64,000 bases of DNA. Origin: Agarophyton chilense. Its lineage: Eukaryota > Rhodophyta > Florideophyceae > Gracilariales > Gracilariaceae. The notes beneath the pieces were generated by a model. The model made no database searches and was not told where the DNA came from. It saw only the letters and a program-made list of their open reading frames with translations. This document shows, one piece after another, positions 1 through 13,563 of the stretch (position 1 is its first letter; the number at the start of each line of letters is the position of its first letter). The DNA lies in NCBI GenBank assembly GCA_030374765.1, contig JARGXX010000025.1:496001-560000 (forward strand). Reading direction: 5' to 3'. Both the position numbers and the translations under genes were made by a program.

Positions 1-3000
1 ATTGACGTTGACCACCGAAAAATACTTGGTATCGTGGAGCAGCTTCCATTGAGTTTATGTGAATAGTACCTCAAGCGCTGCGTTGGAAATTTCCGAGAGT
101 TCCAACGCATTCTTGAAATGAGGAGGGTGGAAACAGTGAAAATTTAGAGTGGCACAAACAAGAACGGGTCGTCTGAGAGGCGGCAGAACCGCATGCGTAG
201 CGCATATTAGTTTTATGGTATGAATTCAGATACCCGCTCGGCGTTCTTTAATACATCTTGTGATAAACAACCCATTTCTAGTACTTCGTTAAGCTTCCTC
301 TACATGATTAAGTTGCGCTTAGTCAATTTATCAGCTAGCTTTTGAGGACCACGTATCCACTGATATTACAACGGCTACAAATGGGTCCCTAAATTGCCCC
401 ACTGTAGGGCCCAGCCTTTAGTCTTTTTTTCGTGTAGAATAGTGATGGTTGACTAGAGTCTATCTGACTCAACAGTTAAAAAAATGGAAGGTTACTTTTC
501 GAACCGTAAACTTCCTTGATACATGAAAGGAGGAGGGTACCTCGGTCAGCGGAAAATGAAGCAGCCAGAATCTGGGCGCCAATGGCAATAAAAGACACTC
601 GTGCTTGTTTAGAACTCGACTAGTCCAGTGCTTGGTACACAGCCGGTTCACCCCATACCGGCAAGGATATTTTGGACATATACCCTGTCTGTCCATAAGA
701 CTTCTTATCTTAACTTGCTTCAGAAAATGCCAGAAATATTGGGGACTTATCGAGGCTAAGCGGATGAGCGTAGAGTAATACTGGTGTGAGAGTTTTGAAC
801 TCTTTCAACACCGAATTTGCAAACATCAAATCTGAAACGCGGAGTACTCCAGCATGCTGCTGCAGATAGCTTTCCGCAAACGCTGCGTGAAAAAGTACAC
901 CATGAACAAGGTAATTGAGGGCTTCCGTTTATCCCAGGAAGAAAGATAGTTGTTCAGGGTTGCATAATTCATTGGCTTGCTTTCGGCGAGCTCGAGTGAT
1001 GTCAAGAGGGTTTATGGTTCTTGGATACTCATCCATACTCACTGAAACCGAACCGATGGGATGACTGGGGATGTGAAGTCAATTGAAGGTCAGCTGTGGT
1101 TCTTATTTGAATCTGCCAATATCAAAGCCGGAAGATAACTCTTTATGAAACCAGCTGATAGAGATCAAAGAGCCAGCAATAAGAATTTCATGTACAACTT
1201 CGGCGGGCACCAGTTCAATCCTGTCGTTCTCCGCACGTAGTAGAAAGATATGTGCCAAACCTCACACTGCTTGAAACTGCTTTTCGAAACTTTTTCTTTC
1301 GTTCCGTCCAATACCGATCCTAAAAAAGAGCGACATTTAGGGGCGAAGCGAGCACTGGAAGTTTAAAGAAAAGAAGCGGCGTTGCATAGAAGAACAATTG
1401 GAATTGAGAAATAAGCAGAAGCCTCAAACAAGCGTGCGAAGGTCGTTGAATATATGTAACTAATTGAAAAGCAACAGTCTATGATATCATATTCTTAGTG
1501 TAAGGCACCGATCTTGCTGTTCAACAACTTTTCCTGAATTTGTCACAGCTCAAGTCGTTAAAAGATTTATAGAATGAGGTTTCTTCCAATAGAGATGGAC
1601 CCCCTACCTCTAATCAACACGAAGTACAAAACAAACATGCGTCTGAAACTGTATCTACCGCAAAAGGTGGGCCTTTAGAAGTTACTCTGATTTCTTATCT
1701 AGTAAAACATAGGTGTCCAATTTTGCAGCCAGTATCTCGAATGATAACTGTTTAAAAAACAAAGTTTGACACACACTCCATTACCATGTGTTTCCCATGT
1801 GTGGTATACAATAGCTGACGTCAGGGCCCTCTGCAGACTTTTCAATTTGATTTCATCACTATCATAATGCTTTGTAGATAAACTAAATGGGGTAGGGCCA
1901 GGTTCGCAGTTATAAAATGTAATATCAGTAAGATCCTCATTTAATGTATAAACTGTACTCATTCCGCCAGATCTGTCACTAGAATAGAAATATCTTCGAT
2001 CATAAACGATCATATTTTGTGTCGGGGTACGTCAAAACTAATGTAAAGCAGGTAAAGTCGTGATGGAATAATTTATTTGATTATTTGCGCATGTACGTTT
2101 CTGAATGTTGAAAACCCCGCGTACTGTACAGCAATTTAAGTGCTGCGCAATGAAATAAAATGTGAGACATCCAAGGAGCTCCTGTGATTGCTAGACAGGA
2201 TTTTCTAAGTTATATTGCGTCAAATGCCGTCATGGCATACTGCGTTGTTAGGACTAGTGAGATACAAGAAGAAGAATTTACTAATAGGCTACACAGTTAA
2301 TGTTTACAAAAGAGAGAGAATGCCGAGGAGACACAAGTCAATGACTTAAAAAGTCAGCTTCAACGCTCCACTTTTGAGAACAATTTTAAACAATTTGCAT
2401 GCACAAGCATTCAGTTGCGATCGACTTCATTTTAGACACCGTCAGCTATTCAAAAGCGATAAAGAGAAGTTTGAAACTCCGAATCAACACGCCAAAATCC
2501 CGCTTCACACATTTACGCAGTCATTTCTGTGACTGACAGAAGTGCGTTGCCTTTTCGTCCCCCTTTCAAGTAAAGCATTGACTAATATCTTCTAGGAAGG
2601 TTATACTCCGTTTGTCGGATAATAGAACCAATTAAAGGTATTTCAAGCAATTGTGTAACTCAGCTAGATGGGTGAAAATGCAAGACACAGTTTTTTTGAA
2701 AGTGGCTGCTCACTCCCAGAATATTGAGATCATTAAAAGCTCTAAGAAACCCTAATTTAAAGGACCATATCCACAAATCCAAAGAACATATTACTTCCAT
2801 TCTGACAATAGGCTTTCCATCCTTTCCAATCAATATCCCCTGTAGCGCTTTGGGACAGTTTTCTATCCCGACGCCACACAATCCAGACATCCTATAAAAC
2901 ATGACAAGCCATCCTAAAAGACTCTCTCTCGGTGCGCTGTACGTTATGTGCTGTGGGCTGTCGCAGGTAGTCGGTTATGAAACAGTGCTCAACATCTTTA

Positions 3001-5450
3001 AAAGCCCTTCCAGGCAGAGCGACGCAGTAGTTCCGGATACATCAAAATTTATCATCAGCAATATCGATAATTAAACCGTTGGCTAGTTGGCATAAAGCAC
3101 AAATTACTTTGATCAAAGGGGATACACCTAGTGTACCGGTCCCGTCCGGACGTAAGACTTGGCTCATATATGTAAAACAATATAGAACACCTGTAGAAAT
3201 ACGGTTAAACAAGTCCTACACATCCTTTAATGGCGCTCAAATGACGCTTCACGCTGCTCTGGTCTACGTTGATTAGTGCCCGGACGAAAAAGGGTTCTTG
3301 GCCAAAAGTACTTCACAATGTAGTGCATTTGGGCTTATGCATATTCACGTGACATATTCAGAGGTTTGCATTTTTCAGAGCCTCCATGCACTCTTTCGAT
3401 ACTTGTTAAAGTCGTCAGGGTTGCAATTTGAGTCCAAAAAGTGACTGCAAATGGTTCATCGACATCAGCGGGAGCTTCATTGGAAAGCTGTCGAAAAATG
3501 TTTATAAATGGTATTTGACGTTGTAAATGTGTGATAAGACGAAGATGGGGGTGGATGCAGGGAGAGAAATCAGATGCCGTGATTGAGGAAAATGAGAAAG
3601 GGCGAGAAGCACAAACGCGGAGGAAGATTTTTTTGGTAGAGAGAATGGGATGTTGGTGTGCAGGAATAGATATGGTATTTCCAAAACATCTCCTGTTGAA
3701 TATCACGGAGTCCAATAGCGACATTCCGTAATTAAAATTGGACAGATTTCCAAAAAATGAACTACACATTGGCTTTGGCCAAGTGTCGAGATTTGTATTA
3801 GAATTTGGGTCAAGGATAAAGATATTCCTAGAAACGCTACATCGAAAAAGTACAATCCAGGAACCTTGAAGACATCAAAAAGACAACAACTAGTGAGAAT
3901 AGCTTCGGTCGATAATAATAAAATGATTTGAAACAGGGAAACAAATGTAAAGAGGGATAAGCAAATTTCAAACCTTACTAGATCAAGGGTAGTTTTTTCC
4001 GTTGCAACTGCTCTATGGCCAATCCCATTGTTTTCTACGTCTTGTTTATAAAGCAACGGAAAACGAGCCGTGATTGATCGAAACGAAAGACATTACGCTG
4101 CCAACGGGTGCCTCCAAGATTGTATGCAATCATTGCAGTAATATCGATCTCTAATACAATACCTCCGCAGATGTACCCTTTGGTGTGTCGAAACTATGGA
4201 GTACTTCCCAACTTCCATTAATTCCTCTTCGAAAACTAGTTCCACAGTAGTGTATGTGAATATGTGTTATGTAACAAAGTCCATATATTCAACAATACTG
4301 CAACAAGACGAAAACCGGAGTGTTCTAGGTCGATCAATTGAAATAAAACACTCATTCTGATAAGCAATTATAAATATGAGTATCACATAGCTCATGTGTG
4401 TTCAAAAGTTATCTACAGAAGAGTATTATTGTTCACGGCTTTGATTGACGGCTCTCTAATTTTGTCAATGAGTTTGAAATGTTTGTTCTTTCAAGAACCA
4501 ACAGAAGTGAATTGACAATCTGAGTTCAAAACTCTGATCAAATCTCATTCACGTTGTTTCAAATGGATCAGTCAACAGCGATTCGGTATTGGGGCAGCGT
4601 TTCGTAGATTTTTTTGGGTTCAACTTCGAACATTAGTTCTATGTCAACTTGAAGTACCGTAGTCATTGGTTTCTTCAAAACTTTTCCTTCATCTATAGTT
4701 TTCACTGCTGCGAATACTTCCGCAGCTCAAATTGACTTTAAAAGGCGACGCAACTCCTAATAACTCCTTGATGACGAGTAAAAAAGGGTTTAAATTTTTA
4801 AATCTCAAAATAGATCTCCAATAAGATACACCAGTTGTCTTTAGTCGGTGGCGCAACTTAAATACGCAAAAACTGAAATTGAGACCATGTGAACATCTGA
4901 AAGTGATCGTGCAAAGGTTTTGCCCATTCTGATTTTGAAAGACGCAAAGAGTGTCGATGGGCACGTCAAGACCTTTCAAGATTGCTCTAAGTGCTTCTTT
5001 CTGAAATAGCTGGCGGGAGTATAGAAAACAAACAACATTGTAATACTTAATCAGCTCATTGAACTCTTTAGGAAGCCAAAGGATCACATTTCTATTGTAT
5101 TTAGTTTTTTTCGAACTGCTTTAGAGGGGACCGTCAATTTGGTAAGATGTCGTAAAACCACTTCAAGAGATTGTTTTTTCTTGTCTTCGAGAGCTCGTCA
5201 GGGCTTGATCGTAGAAAGTAAACAGAATCATAATCTATGGTAGCAAGGCATCGTGAAAACCCCACAGCGACAATTAATAAGACAACTAGTCTATAGCGAG
5301 TTAGTACTCAGTGGTAGAAGTCGAGAAGCGGTTAACCCAAAGTATGAAGTGCAAGTTCATGGTCAATGATTTTCTGAGACTTAAGTATTTGAAGTGCAAC
5401 CTTCAGAATCGTGTTTTCCTATGACGAAGGAATTTAATCGCTTGCTCGTT
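1..5450. other. AT-rich stretch without a recognisable gene
   Basis: I see only short open frames (the longest about 144 codons, at 3335-3769 on the minus strand). None has a recognisable domain, consistent codon use or a neighbouring partner. No terminal repeats, tRNA or long tandem array was found. It most likely consists of decayed mobile DNA at the edge of the repeat island, but no part of it could be assigned to a family. Confidence 0.5.
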
Positions 5451-5459
5451 TTACATATC

Positions 5460-6120
5460 TTGCTTGTACAAGCGGAGCATGAATGCCCGACGATGTGGTT
5501 GTGTACGCGGAAATTACAGGTGTGCACCCGGCACTGCAGGTGAAGTAAACATATTTCATCTGCATTATTTCTAATAAGATATAGAGTTTACTATAGTATT
5601 CCACACTATATAGTGGCTCGGTGATCTCGCTTTGCAGCTCAGTTAATCTTCTCCAAGCAAGACTTTGTGGCTCTAGGATTTTTCATCTTTTGGATGCTGC
5701 TAATCTTTTCAGTGGTTAGGCCGCGTTACTTACGGTAGACTTACCCACCCCGTTTCTTAAAGAGGACTATTCCCGCCTTTTGCGCCTGTTGGTTATGTCG
5801 TGTCGTATTCTCGCCCCTGTATAGGATTGTTTCTTTTTTGTTCTCTTTTACCTCGTACCCTACGTCTTGTTTGCTTCACTGGGTGACACCCCCTTCTCTT
5901 TCCCCACTCTCCTGGCTTCCTACACTTTTGAACCAATACCCGTGGACCAAGCCTTCTTCATGTCCTCTCCCCCCTTTTCGTACCGCTTGGTGTTGGACTT
6001 ACACCCCGACTTCGTCTTGAATTCCCAGAGAGATTCCGTTGATATCCTAGCCTCTAGAAAGGAAGATCTCGAAAGTCTTCGCTTCACTTTGTCTTCTGGC
6101 TATGCAACACAATTTATTTC
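5460..6120 (+). repeat. LTR-like block, Ty3/gypsy family B
   Basis: This block aligns by eye with the minus-strand block at 13564-14221. Shared landmarks in the same order are a GCGGAGCAT motif near 5475, CTATATAGTGGCT near 5606, a CTCGCCCCTGTATA stretch near 5812, and a pyrimidine-rich tract followed by a Pro/Phe-rich open frame at about 5867-6110. The similarity is patchy, so it is an old copy. No gene of the same family follows directly, so it is probably a solo LTR or an LTR left by a lost element. Confidence 0.6.
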
Positions 6121-6125
6121 GCGAA

Positions 6126-9100
6126 TGTCAGAGTTATGGAAAATAACGCCTTAGGCGGAGTATCATTGCCCATTATGCAGGCGCATGCGTTCTACATGAA
6201 TGCATGCGCCGTGGCCAAATCAGATGGAGATAATGTAAACACGTGTAGCATTGATAGTTGGTAAGGTAATACCCGCATTGCTGGATAGTATAGATAATTA
6301 TCCTAATATTTTACTCTTACGGAGGGTGATTAACCTCCGTACTTTTTTAACCTCCGTACTTCATTAGCCTCCGTACTTCATTAACCTCCGTACTTCATTA
6401 ACCTCCGTACTTCATGCTATATAGTTCCTTTAAATTTCGCGGAGACACCAAGTAACTTTACTAACAAAGAGTTGTTGGTTCTAGATCTGTTCCTCTTCCC
6501 CAGTACTCACAACTCCGAGAATACAGTCTGCGTATATTACGACCTGTCTATCGCCATGCTTCAATATAATTTTCACCAACACTGTCGTTGGCTCATCAGA
6601 CACACCATCTGTGGCTTTTACCCCAGTTTTGCGTTTCTTTCCGTCTCTTTCTCGTTTTCTACTTTCTTTTTTCTTCTACCCCACTCTCGTTGTTTCGTTT
6701 TCATTTTTTAGTTGGTGGTGGGTTTATTGCTCTCGTAGCGCCAGGCATCCGACACCTTTTAGATTCAGTCACCACAACAATGAACTCTTGACCTCACCGA
6801 AGGATATCCTAAACGAGTTTCGTAGTTTCTATTTTTTATTCTCTAATTTCATCGTTTGTCGTGAAGGTGGTCTAGAAATTTACTTTCCGACTTAATCATA
6901 TTTAGCTGTAGAGGCTCCGTTTTTAGGTAAAACCTCTTGAATGGAAGATCCGAACATATGTGTGATTTTCATGCCTCCCAACATTATCGAAGATCTCCGC
7001 CTATTAAAAGGGTATTTAAGCACTGTGTTGGATTGCTCTGGTGGACCAGCCGGTTATATTGAAGGCATGAAAATCATATTCTATCGCATAAATTTTTTTT
7101 TCAAGACGATTGAGCAAAACATTGCAAATGAGAAAGAGATTACAAACCAGCTCGAAGCTATATTTCGTCAAAAAAGCACGAAAATGTTAAATACATTAGC
7201 CGTCATAGGCGGACGAAGCATACCAAAAACTATGGGGTTCCTTGATTCAAACCGACCCCTATCAAATATCTCACTCCAATAACTCGGATCAATGTAGTCG
7301 GTATCCTCTTACTCATTGTCTGAGGATAAACATCATGGTCATCGCAGACGCTAATTCTGATTTGAACGGTCATCAGCCCCTAGAGGTATGATTTGTACTC
7401 GAGAGAAAAGAAAAAAACCCAGGTCTAAAGCAACTGAAGTGCACGATCCTGTTGTATCGCAATTATCGAGGGGAGGATTCCTTTTTTGGATCGTATCCCC
7501 CGTGACACGAGTGAGGTGAAAGATTGCATCAATTCATTGCATCTTTCACCGAGAAAACCGAACTTTTCGGGAGAAGACCCCATAATTGTGTTAAATCATT
7601 TCACACACTTGTGCGCAGCCGACGTCTTCCGAATGAATGAGGGTCAGGAATACTTGTCTCTTGTGTACTTTTCACGAGGCCTGGCTGGGGATCAATACAA
7701 ATCTGAAAGAGGTTCATCACGTACCTCGGAAGGGGGAGTGAGGTTCTAGCCCAAAATGGCACAGCATCTTCTGCGATCTTACTAGACGATCCACACGTTT
7801 CAAGATCTTATTATCGCTCTTCGTAATATACGCCAGAAGTTTGTAGAAACTGAAACCGAACTTTCACTACGCCTAAATAAGGCTTTCCAGAGATATGGTA
7901 ATATTTACACCGCAAGAGAACGCTGGGCTATGCACATCGATGGCTTGGATCCAGACCTCCGTACCTTGGTTTCACGTTACCAAAGCTAACAGCGGAAGAC
8001 TACCTGTTTGAATTTGACACAACACGTGCAAGCAAAAGGTTTTGAACTATGTGCTCGTAGGCCCAAGTCAGGGGTTTGGTCCGCCAGGTTGAGGATGATG
8101 TAAAAAAAATCTTCATTATAATGGCAGGCAACGAATGAACAGCCTTGAAAGAACTGAAACAACGTACACCTCGCTCACAGCGATATATTCTCGGTTCTAA
8201 CCACAGATCTTCCATTCACGACGGATGACTATTATGACACAGAACATGAATTATCCCTGCTTTATGCAGACGCCCCCCGTGTTTACGGACTGAGATTTCC
8301 CTACGAAAATGCGATTCTATGACGATTACTTTCAGGATGGAGAGATACCCACTCAGAGGTAAATTTTGAAAAGCCTCGTCCGGCTCTCGCTACGTCACTT
8401 CGAAGCCTCATTTTTTACATATGCTATGATCACGGTCAAATACCATCCGACAGTAACGTCACGCTGAGATAAGTGGCCAAACTCACTGCTAAGTATGACG
8501 CCCTCTCTTAAAAAGAGAAGTTAACCGTTCCTATATCGCCATAATTGCGCCCAAGAACAGAGTTTTCTCGGAATTATCGTAATCTTTAATGGCGTAACGA
8601 TTTACTTTATACTGCATCGTGTGCCATCAATCTCCTTTCTCCCCCTACTAACGACCATTTTGGCTCAATGCTCCTGGATATTCAGGATTCTACTAACTCG
8701 ACCCAGGCGGAAAAGACCTAGAAACACTGACAGGGAGAATCTCCATTACAAAAGAGTAATTCTCCAAGCCAAGGTTCTCAGTGCCTCATACGTGGCCACC
8801 TCGATCCCTAGTCACCACCAAAAACAAGGAAATCGAGCGTATTAGACGTGGATTCCAAACGTTTTGGGGTTTTGCCTCTACCATGAAACCAGGATCGTAC
8901 TAACCTGATTCCAAATCGATTCATGGATATTGCCAAGCGAAATACAAATTTATCACTGCCCCTAGCCTTTCCAACCAGTTTATGGTGTGCATTTTAACTG
9001 TTCTTAGTACATTTGATGGTCCAAACTTCATCGTTAAAGACCATTTACTGCCCCCAGTGAGTTCTCGAATCCAGCATGGAGTCATCACTGACGTTTATGA

Positions 9101-10250
9101 CGCGAATAGCAATCCGTCCAAATCAGTAGTTATGATCGAGCTAGTTGTTTGGACCTGGATGTTTCCCGTGATGTTCAACTTTATTGTATGCCAATCATTG
9201 GCCACTCTATTTCTATTGGGTTATGACTTCTGTAACAGATTCATGGGTGCGATTAGGCTTCGCATAAAGCGGGTTTGTATGGACGACAGTTCATCAATCT
9301 CCATCGTTCATACTTAAAGAAAGAGGACCTCGAAGAATTATGTGCAGTTTCCTGCTGCACAAAGACCACCACCCGCTTCGCAGGAATCAAAAGAGCTTTG
9401 AGCCACGGCTTGAATACAACCACCAGCGTGAGTGTAACTACCCTTCCACACCGTCTTCGCGATGTAAATTCTTTAGTATCCCTGTATATAAGATGTCATC
9501 TCGACTGGGAGAGTTGGATGATTCAGATAAAATCTGACAAACCCTTCAAATTTTTAATTTCCAATCTTGGCTCAACACCCCTGTTCCTCGTGAAAACCCA
9601 ACCCAAGTGATTGGTTCTATCATGCCGAACCACATCGCAATGGTTCCTACTCATATATCCGCAGCAAAAATACTCGGTCTAGTTTACTTTAAGGTAAGAA
9701 AGAGTCTGTAACTCAATCGCCGAATTATTAGGAAGCGATATCTGCCACTGAAGAGAAGGAAAAAATTGTTTCAAATAGTTATGGCCAACTTAATCCTGTG
9801 AAGTAACTCGTCGGACTCGACCTCGGTCATATACAAGATTCATACCGTTAAGAGTTTAGTGAAATGATACTGATATTTTCCACAATATAGTACAGCTCTC
9901 TTAGCGATACAATCAAAATGGAACACGGGCTTGGTCTGTTTCCAGACGCAAGTTCAGTCATTTTAAACTCGTACAGGTCATATCCTAAACATCGTGAAGT
10001 GGAACAGTTCCAGATGCACAAAAATATGCTCCACGCCGGCTTGATAGAACCGGGTCAGTAGCCCTGGCCATTTTTAGTTGTACTTTCTGTTACATACGAT
10101 AGCTCGTGGCGTTTCTGTATCTACTATCGTCACCTTAACTAATTAACCATCAAAGATTTTTTTCCTATTCCCAATATTGATGAGTACATCGATTTGCTCT
10201 GTACTGCTACCATTTTCAGGGCAGTGAAAGTAAATTTCGTGAGATTGGCT
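6126..10250 (+). mobile_element. Old Ty3/gypsy element, family A (broken)
   Basis: This is a fossil retroelement in plus orientation. Parts in order: an LTR-like leader (6126 to roughly 6800) whose first 120 bases resemble the start of the family-B LTR; gag remnants at about 7486-7990 matching the gag of the younger element at 33.2-35.2 kb; a zinc-knuckle region near 8400; a retropepsin region at about 8960-9320; and the first part of reverse transcriptase at about 9920-10230. RNase H, integrase and a 3' LTR were not recognised. It is heavily decayed, with many breaks, and clearly older than the copy at 32-42 kb. The right end is approximate because it runs into the oppositely oriented element. 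Confidence 0.7.
6318..6414. repeat. 17-bp tandem repeat with adjacent hairpin
   Basis: About five copies of a 17-bp unit (cctccgtacttcattaa and variants) run head to tail. Just before them, ACGGAGG at about 6319 faces CCTCCGT across a short loop, so the first copy can pair with an inverted partner. It lies inside the LTR-like leader of the old family-A element. There are no spacers of the kind seen in CRISPR arrays. Confidence 0.8.
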
Positions 10251-12512
10251 GCTATCTGTAGTATCCACTTTTATGGTAAGAGCCGACACCTGCGATACAG
10301 ATCGGACTGCCAAAGTGGTGCATGCGGCGAACGAAAAAAGAGGTCGTAGAGCTACAACATCAGCGAGCTGGAAGTGCGTTGTAAGGCCATTACTCGCCAA
10401 TGAGGGTGAGCAGTTCAAGTGTAGGACGTGGATCGAATGTGAGGTACTAGACGGCTTGAGAAGTAGTTGTTGGCTCACATATTTAATATAGCTCGTTCGG
10501 ATCCCTGGATAATAAATTCATGGCGAAGAATACGAGAGCCATGATATACATGTTGTCTCCTTAACTTGAAGTCGGCGCTCTTCTCTGGTACCTTAAATAC
10601 TGTGTAAAAGGGTAAGTGCCCAAACAATTTATAAATAATACCCAGTGATCAGTCACATAGCCAGACCACTGTAAGTGTATGGTCTCTAATGTACTTCTAG
10701 CTCTAAAGGGTTTTAAAAACAGACACTTAGATCGCCGCTACATGTTACGTTCCCAGTATCTCATACCTTTAGGAAGGGTTGCAAATTCGTGTGCTCCGGA
10801 GTGTCCAGCAGTATCTTCATCATGATGAGCCTTCACCAATTCTTTGCGATAACCAGCTTGCCATGGAACACGCAATTTGTTTCGAAACCAGAGGTAATCT
10901 TCATCATGAAGGGTATAACCTTTATCCCTCCGCAAATCTTCGGGTTTTATTAACGGTTCGAAATCCGTGTCAGCCGCAAGTTCGTGCGTCGGGTCCTTTT
11001 CACAACAAAGCCGAATCATCTTCAGGTTTGCATGTTTTGGTTAGCTTGTTAATTTCTTCACACATTCTATGTGCTTCACGGTCATTCTTAGATCTTTTAC
11101 TACGTCCAAATGATGGGCCAGTCTCTCACTAAGATTCTTTCGAGACATCAGATATTTCAGCGCATGATGGTCGACACGCAAGGTTATGTGCGATTGAAGG
11201 TCAACTTTCTACTATTCATTACATAAATAATAGCATACATTTTACGATTGTGCGTGCTCGTACGCATCTACGTGAATGAAGGCTTACACGACTCATTCGA
11301 TACTGGGGGCTTTCCACCATTAAGCATTTCTAATTAAACCGAACCCTTGACGAGCTTACTAGCATCAGTTTTTAAAACAAATGGCCGACCAAAGTGGAGT
11401 TGCTTCAAAAAGATTCCAGGTTCATGCAGTTATTCAAATCCTTGAACGCAGATTTTAGGTTCTCATTCCAAACGAAATTTTCCGAGTTCCGGAGCATATT
11501 TTACAAAAGAGCCCTTCTTGCGAAGTTCTTCAAGAAAATTCGGAAATATACCACGAGCCCTAGAAATATACGAAGCTCCTTCGTGCATCGTGGAAGCTTC
11601 CAACTATATGTACAAAAGTTTTTATCCACATTTCGTTTAATCTGATCTCTTAACGTCCGATAATGTGGCCAAAAATCTCCGTATCACGGCTGAATAGCTC
11701 CCATTTTGAAAGAATCGCAAAAAGCAATACATCCTGTTGTCGTCGACAGTCCTCATTCAGGTGAAGTATATTCTTTTTCTCGTTCTCGGAGTAGATGAGT
11801 ACATCATCTGAATATTTGACGACTTATTTGTAAAACAAGTCGTAGGAGATGCTTTCCATGAGCCGAACAAACGTAGAGGGTGAATTGCAAAAGCCAAAAC
11901 CGAATCACTATAAAATCATACATACCTTATTCGGATTGTAGTCGTTTTGATATCTTCCTTGCAAACATGAACTTGATTGTAGCTGGAATTCAAATCAATT
12001 TTCAAGAAAACTAATGCTTTTGACATATGATTAATCATTTCGTTCTCTCGCGGTACCGGAGTGCTATTCTTCACTTGTACTTAGTTCAAGGTCGATTATC
12101 GATTAACATCCAGAGTGCTCCGTTCTTTTTCTTCACAAAGAAGACAGAGGCACCAAAAGGTGAATACCTCTAAAGAATATGTTCTCTCAAAATGATATTG
12201 AACAGCTTACGTTTCAGTTCTTCCAGCTCAGCTCGGTTTTATCTAATAACCCCTCTCGAACGCGGAGGAGACCCAGGTTACAACTGGATGGCGTGCTTTG
12301 CGGAGAGTGCATGAGGCAATATTTCTCATGACGATGTGTCGAACACAGTCGAGAATCTATTTAGAGTTTATTCCTTCAGTTACAGGTTCCCGATATTTTT
12401 ATGATGGTCAGAATGTGCTTCAGGGGTCTCAATTAGCCCAAGTACGAGTTCATCTCTCTTTTCCAAAGATTTACTCCCTTCTCTCATCATAATAATGCTT
12501 TTTAGAACGACT

Positions 12513-12830
12513 GAGCTATCAGTAATTGCTCTTGTAGTGATGCAGGGTGGTCTAGTCTATTTAGAACTTCCAACAAAGCCCCTCGATCTGTAGCCATAAC
12601 TCAAGTCGAGGTCCCAAGCTAACAGTGTAGTCTTGTCTCTCCCCTGGACACCTCCGCACTGATTTATACCTGTACAATCTCTTGGTCTGCAATCAAACAT
12701 CGGGATTCGAACCTGCAACTACAGCAATGAAGCTGGGTCCATAACCAGGTAACACGATTGAGCTTTTATTACTTGCTCTTGTAGTGATGCAGGGTGGTCT
12801 AGTCTATTTAAACCTTCCAATAATGTTTAG
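12513..12830. repeat. 247-bp tandem unit containing a tRNA-like sequence
   Basis: The stretch starting at 12513 (gagctatcag...) recurs at 12760 (gagctttta...), including a nearly identical run of about 45 bases beginning cttgtagtgatgcag. The repeat period is therefore about 247 bp, with one full unit and a partial second. On the minus strand the unit holds a GGTTCGAATCCC B-box (12713-12702) and an AGCTCAATCGTG A-box-like sequence (12764-12751), about 50 nt apart, as in a tRNA promoter. The acceptor ends do not pair and the T stem is imperfect, so it is not a working tRNA. A tRNA-derived SINE with a duplicated end fits best. Confidence 0.55.
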
Positions 12831-13563
12831 CTGCATTCTCATAGGATCTTATTTACCTACAATTGTAATTCTTTCGAGGATCTTTATCTCATCAATTTCC
12901 AAATTGACACCGGGAGTGATGGCTCTCAGCCATTCTCGTCCCAAAATTACGTCGTGTGACGACATTTTCACAAGAGAGTAATTATTCGTAGGCTACCGCA
13001 AACCTCAAGAACTGCACTCATTGTTCCAAATGTCTCAGTAATATCTGCTTCCATTGGAAATTGAGATTCCGTTTTCAACGATATTAATGTTACCAGTTCA
13101 TTTGCACTCTTGACAGACAGGAAGTTACCTGTAGCTCCCCAATCAACAAGAGACGTGAATTTCGCTAGAGTACAGCTTCTATTACGGTTCAAGAGCAATA
13201 AAACCGGTATATTTCCGATGGAGCTGTTCACAGGTCCCTGTGATGTGAGGTATGGAGAACGAAAATCAGTCTCCTTTCGAAGGTTCAGAGCCTAATGTTG
13301 GCGATATCTTGCTCTGTTGCTGACGGTTTTAGTTTCCCGAGCTCTGTGGTTGATCCGAACATTGCTCTTCCGGTATACTGGAACAGCAGGGATGACCTCG
13401 TATAAAACCGAGTGCAACACAATCTCAACAGGATTAATTCTTTCGCATTATGCGTAGTTCCCGAGCTTTGTGCTCCATTCCACATCGTTCCATTGGAATC
13501 CAACCAGCAAAAAGACTGAACTTAGGTACTAGATCGAGGAACCAATTCGTTACGACGGATTGG

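Noticed and set aside
3335-4056. Small host genes in the first 5 kb, for example the 144-codon minus-strand frame at 3335-3769
   Set aside because: Overlapping frames on both strands, no domain, AT-rich composition typical of non-coding DNA here.
6318-6414. A CRISPR-like array
   Set aside because: The 17-bp units are directly adjacent without unique spacers, and the genome is eukaryotic.
12690-12775. A functional tRNA gene on the minus strand
   Set aside because: A- and B-box-like sequences are present, but the acceptor ends do not pair and the T and anticodon stems are imperfect. It is listed as a SINE-like repeat.
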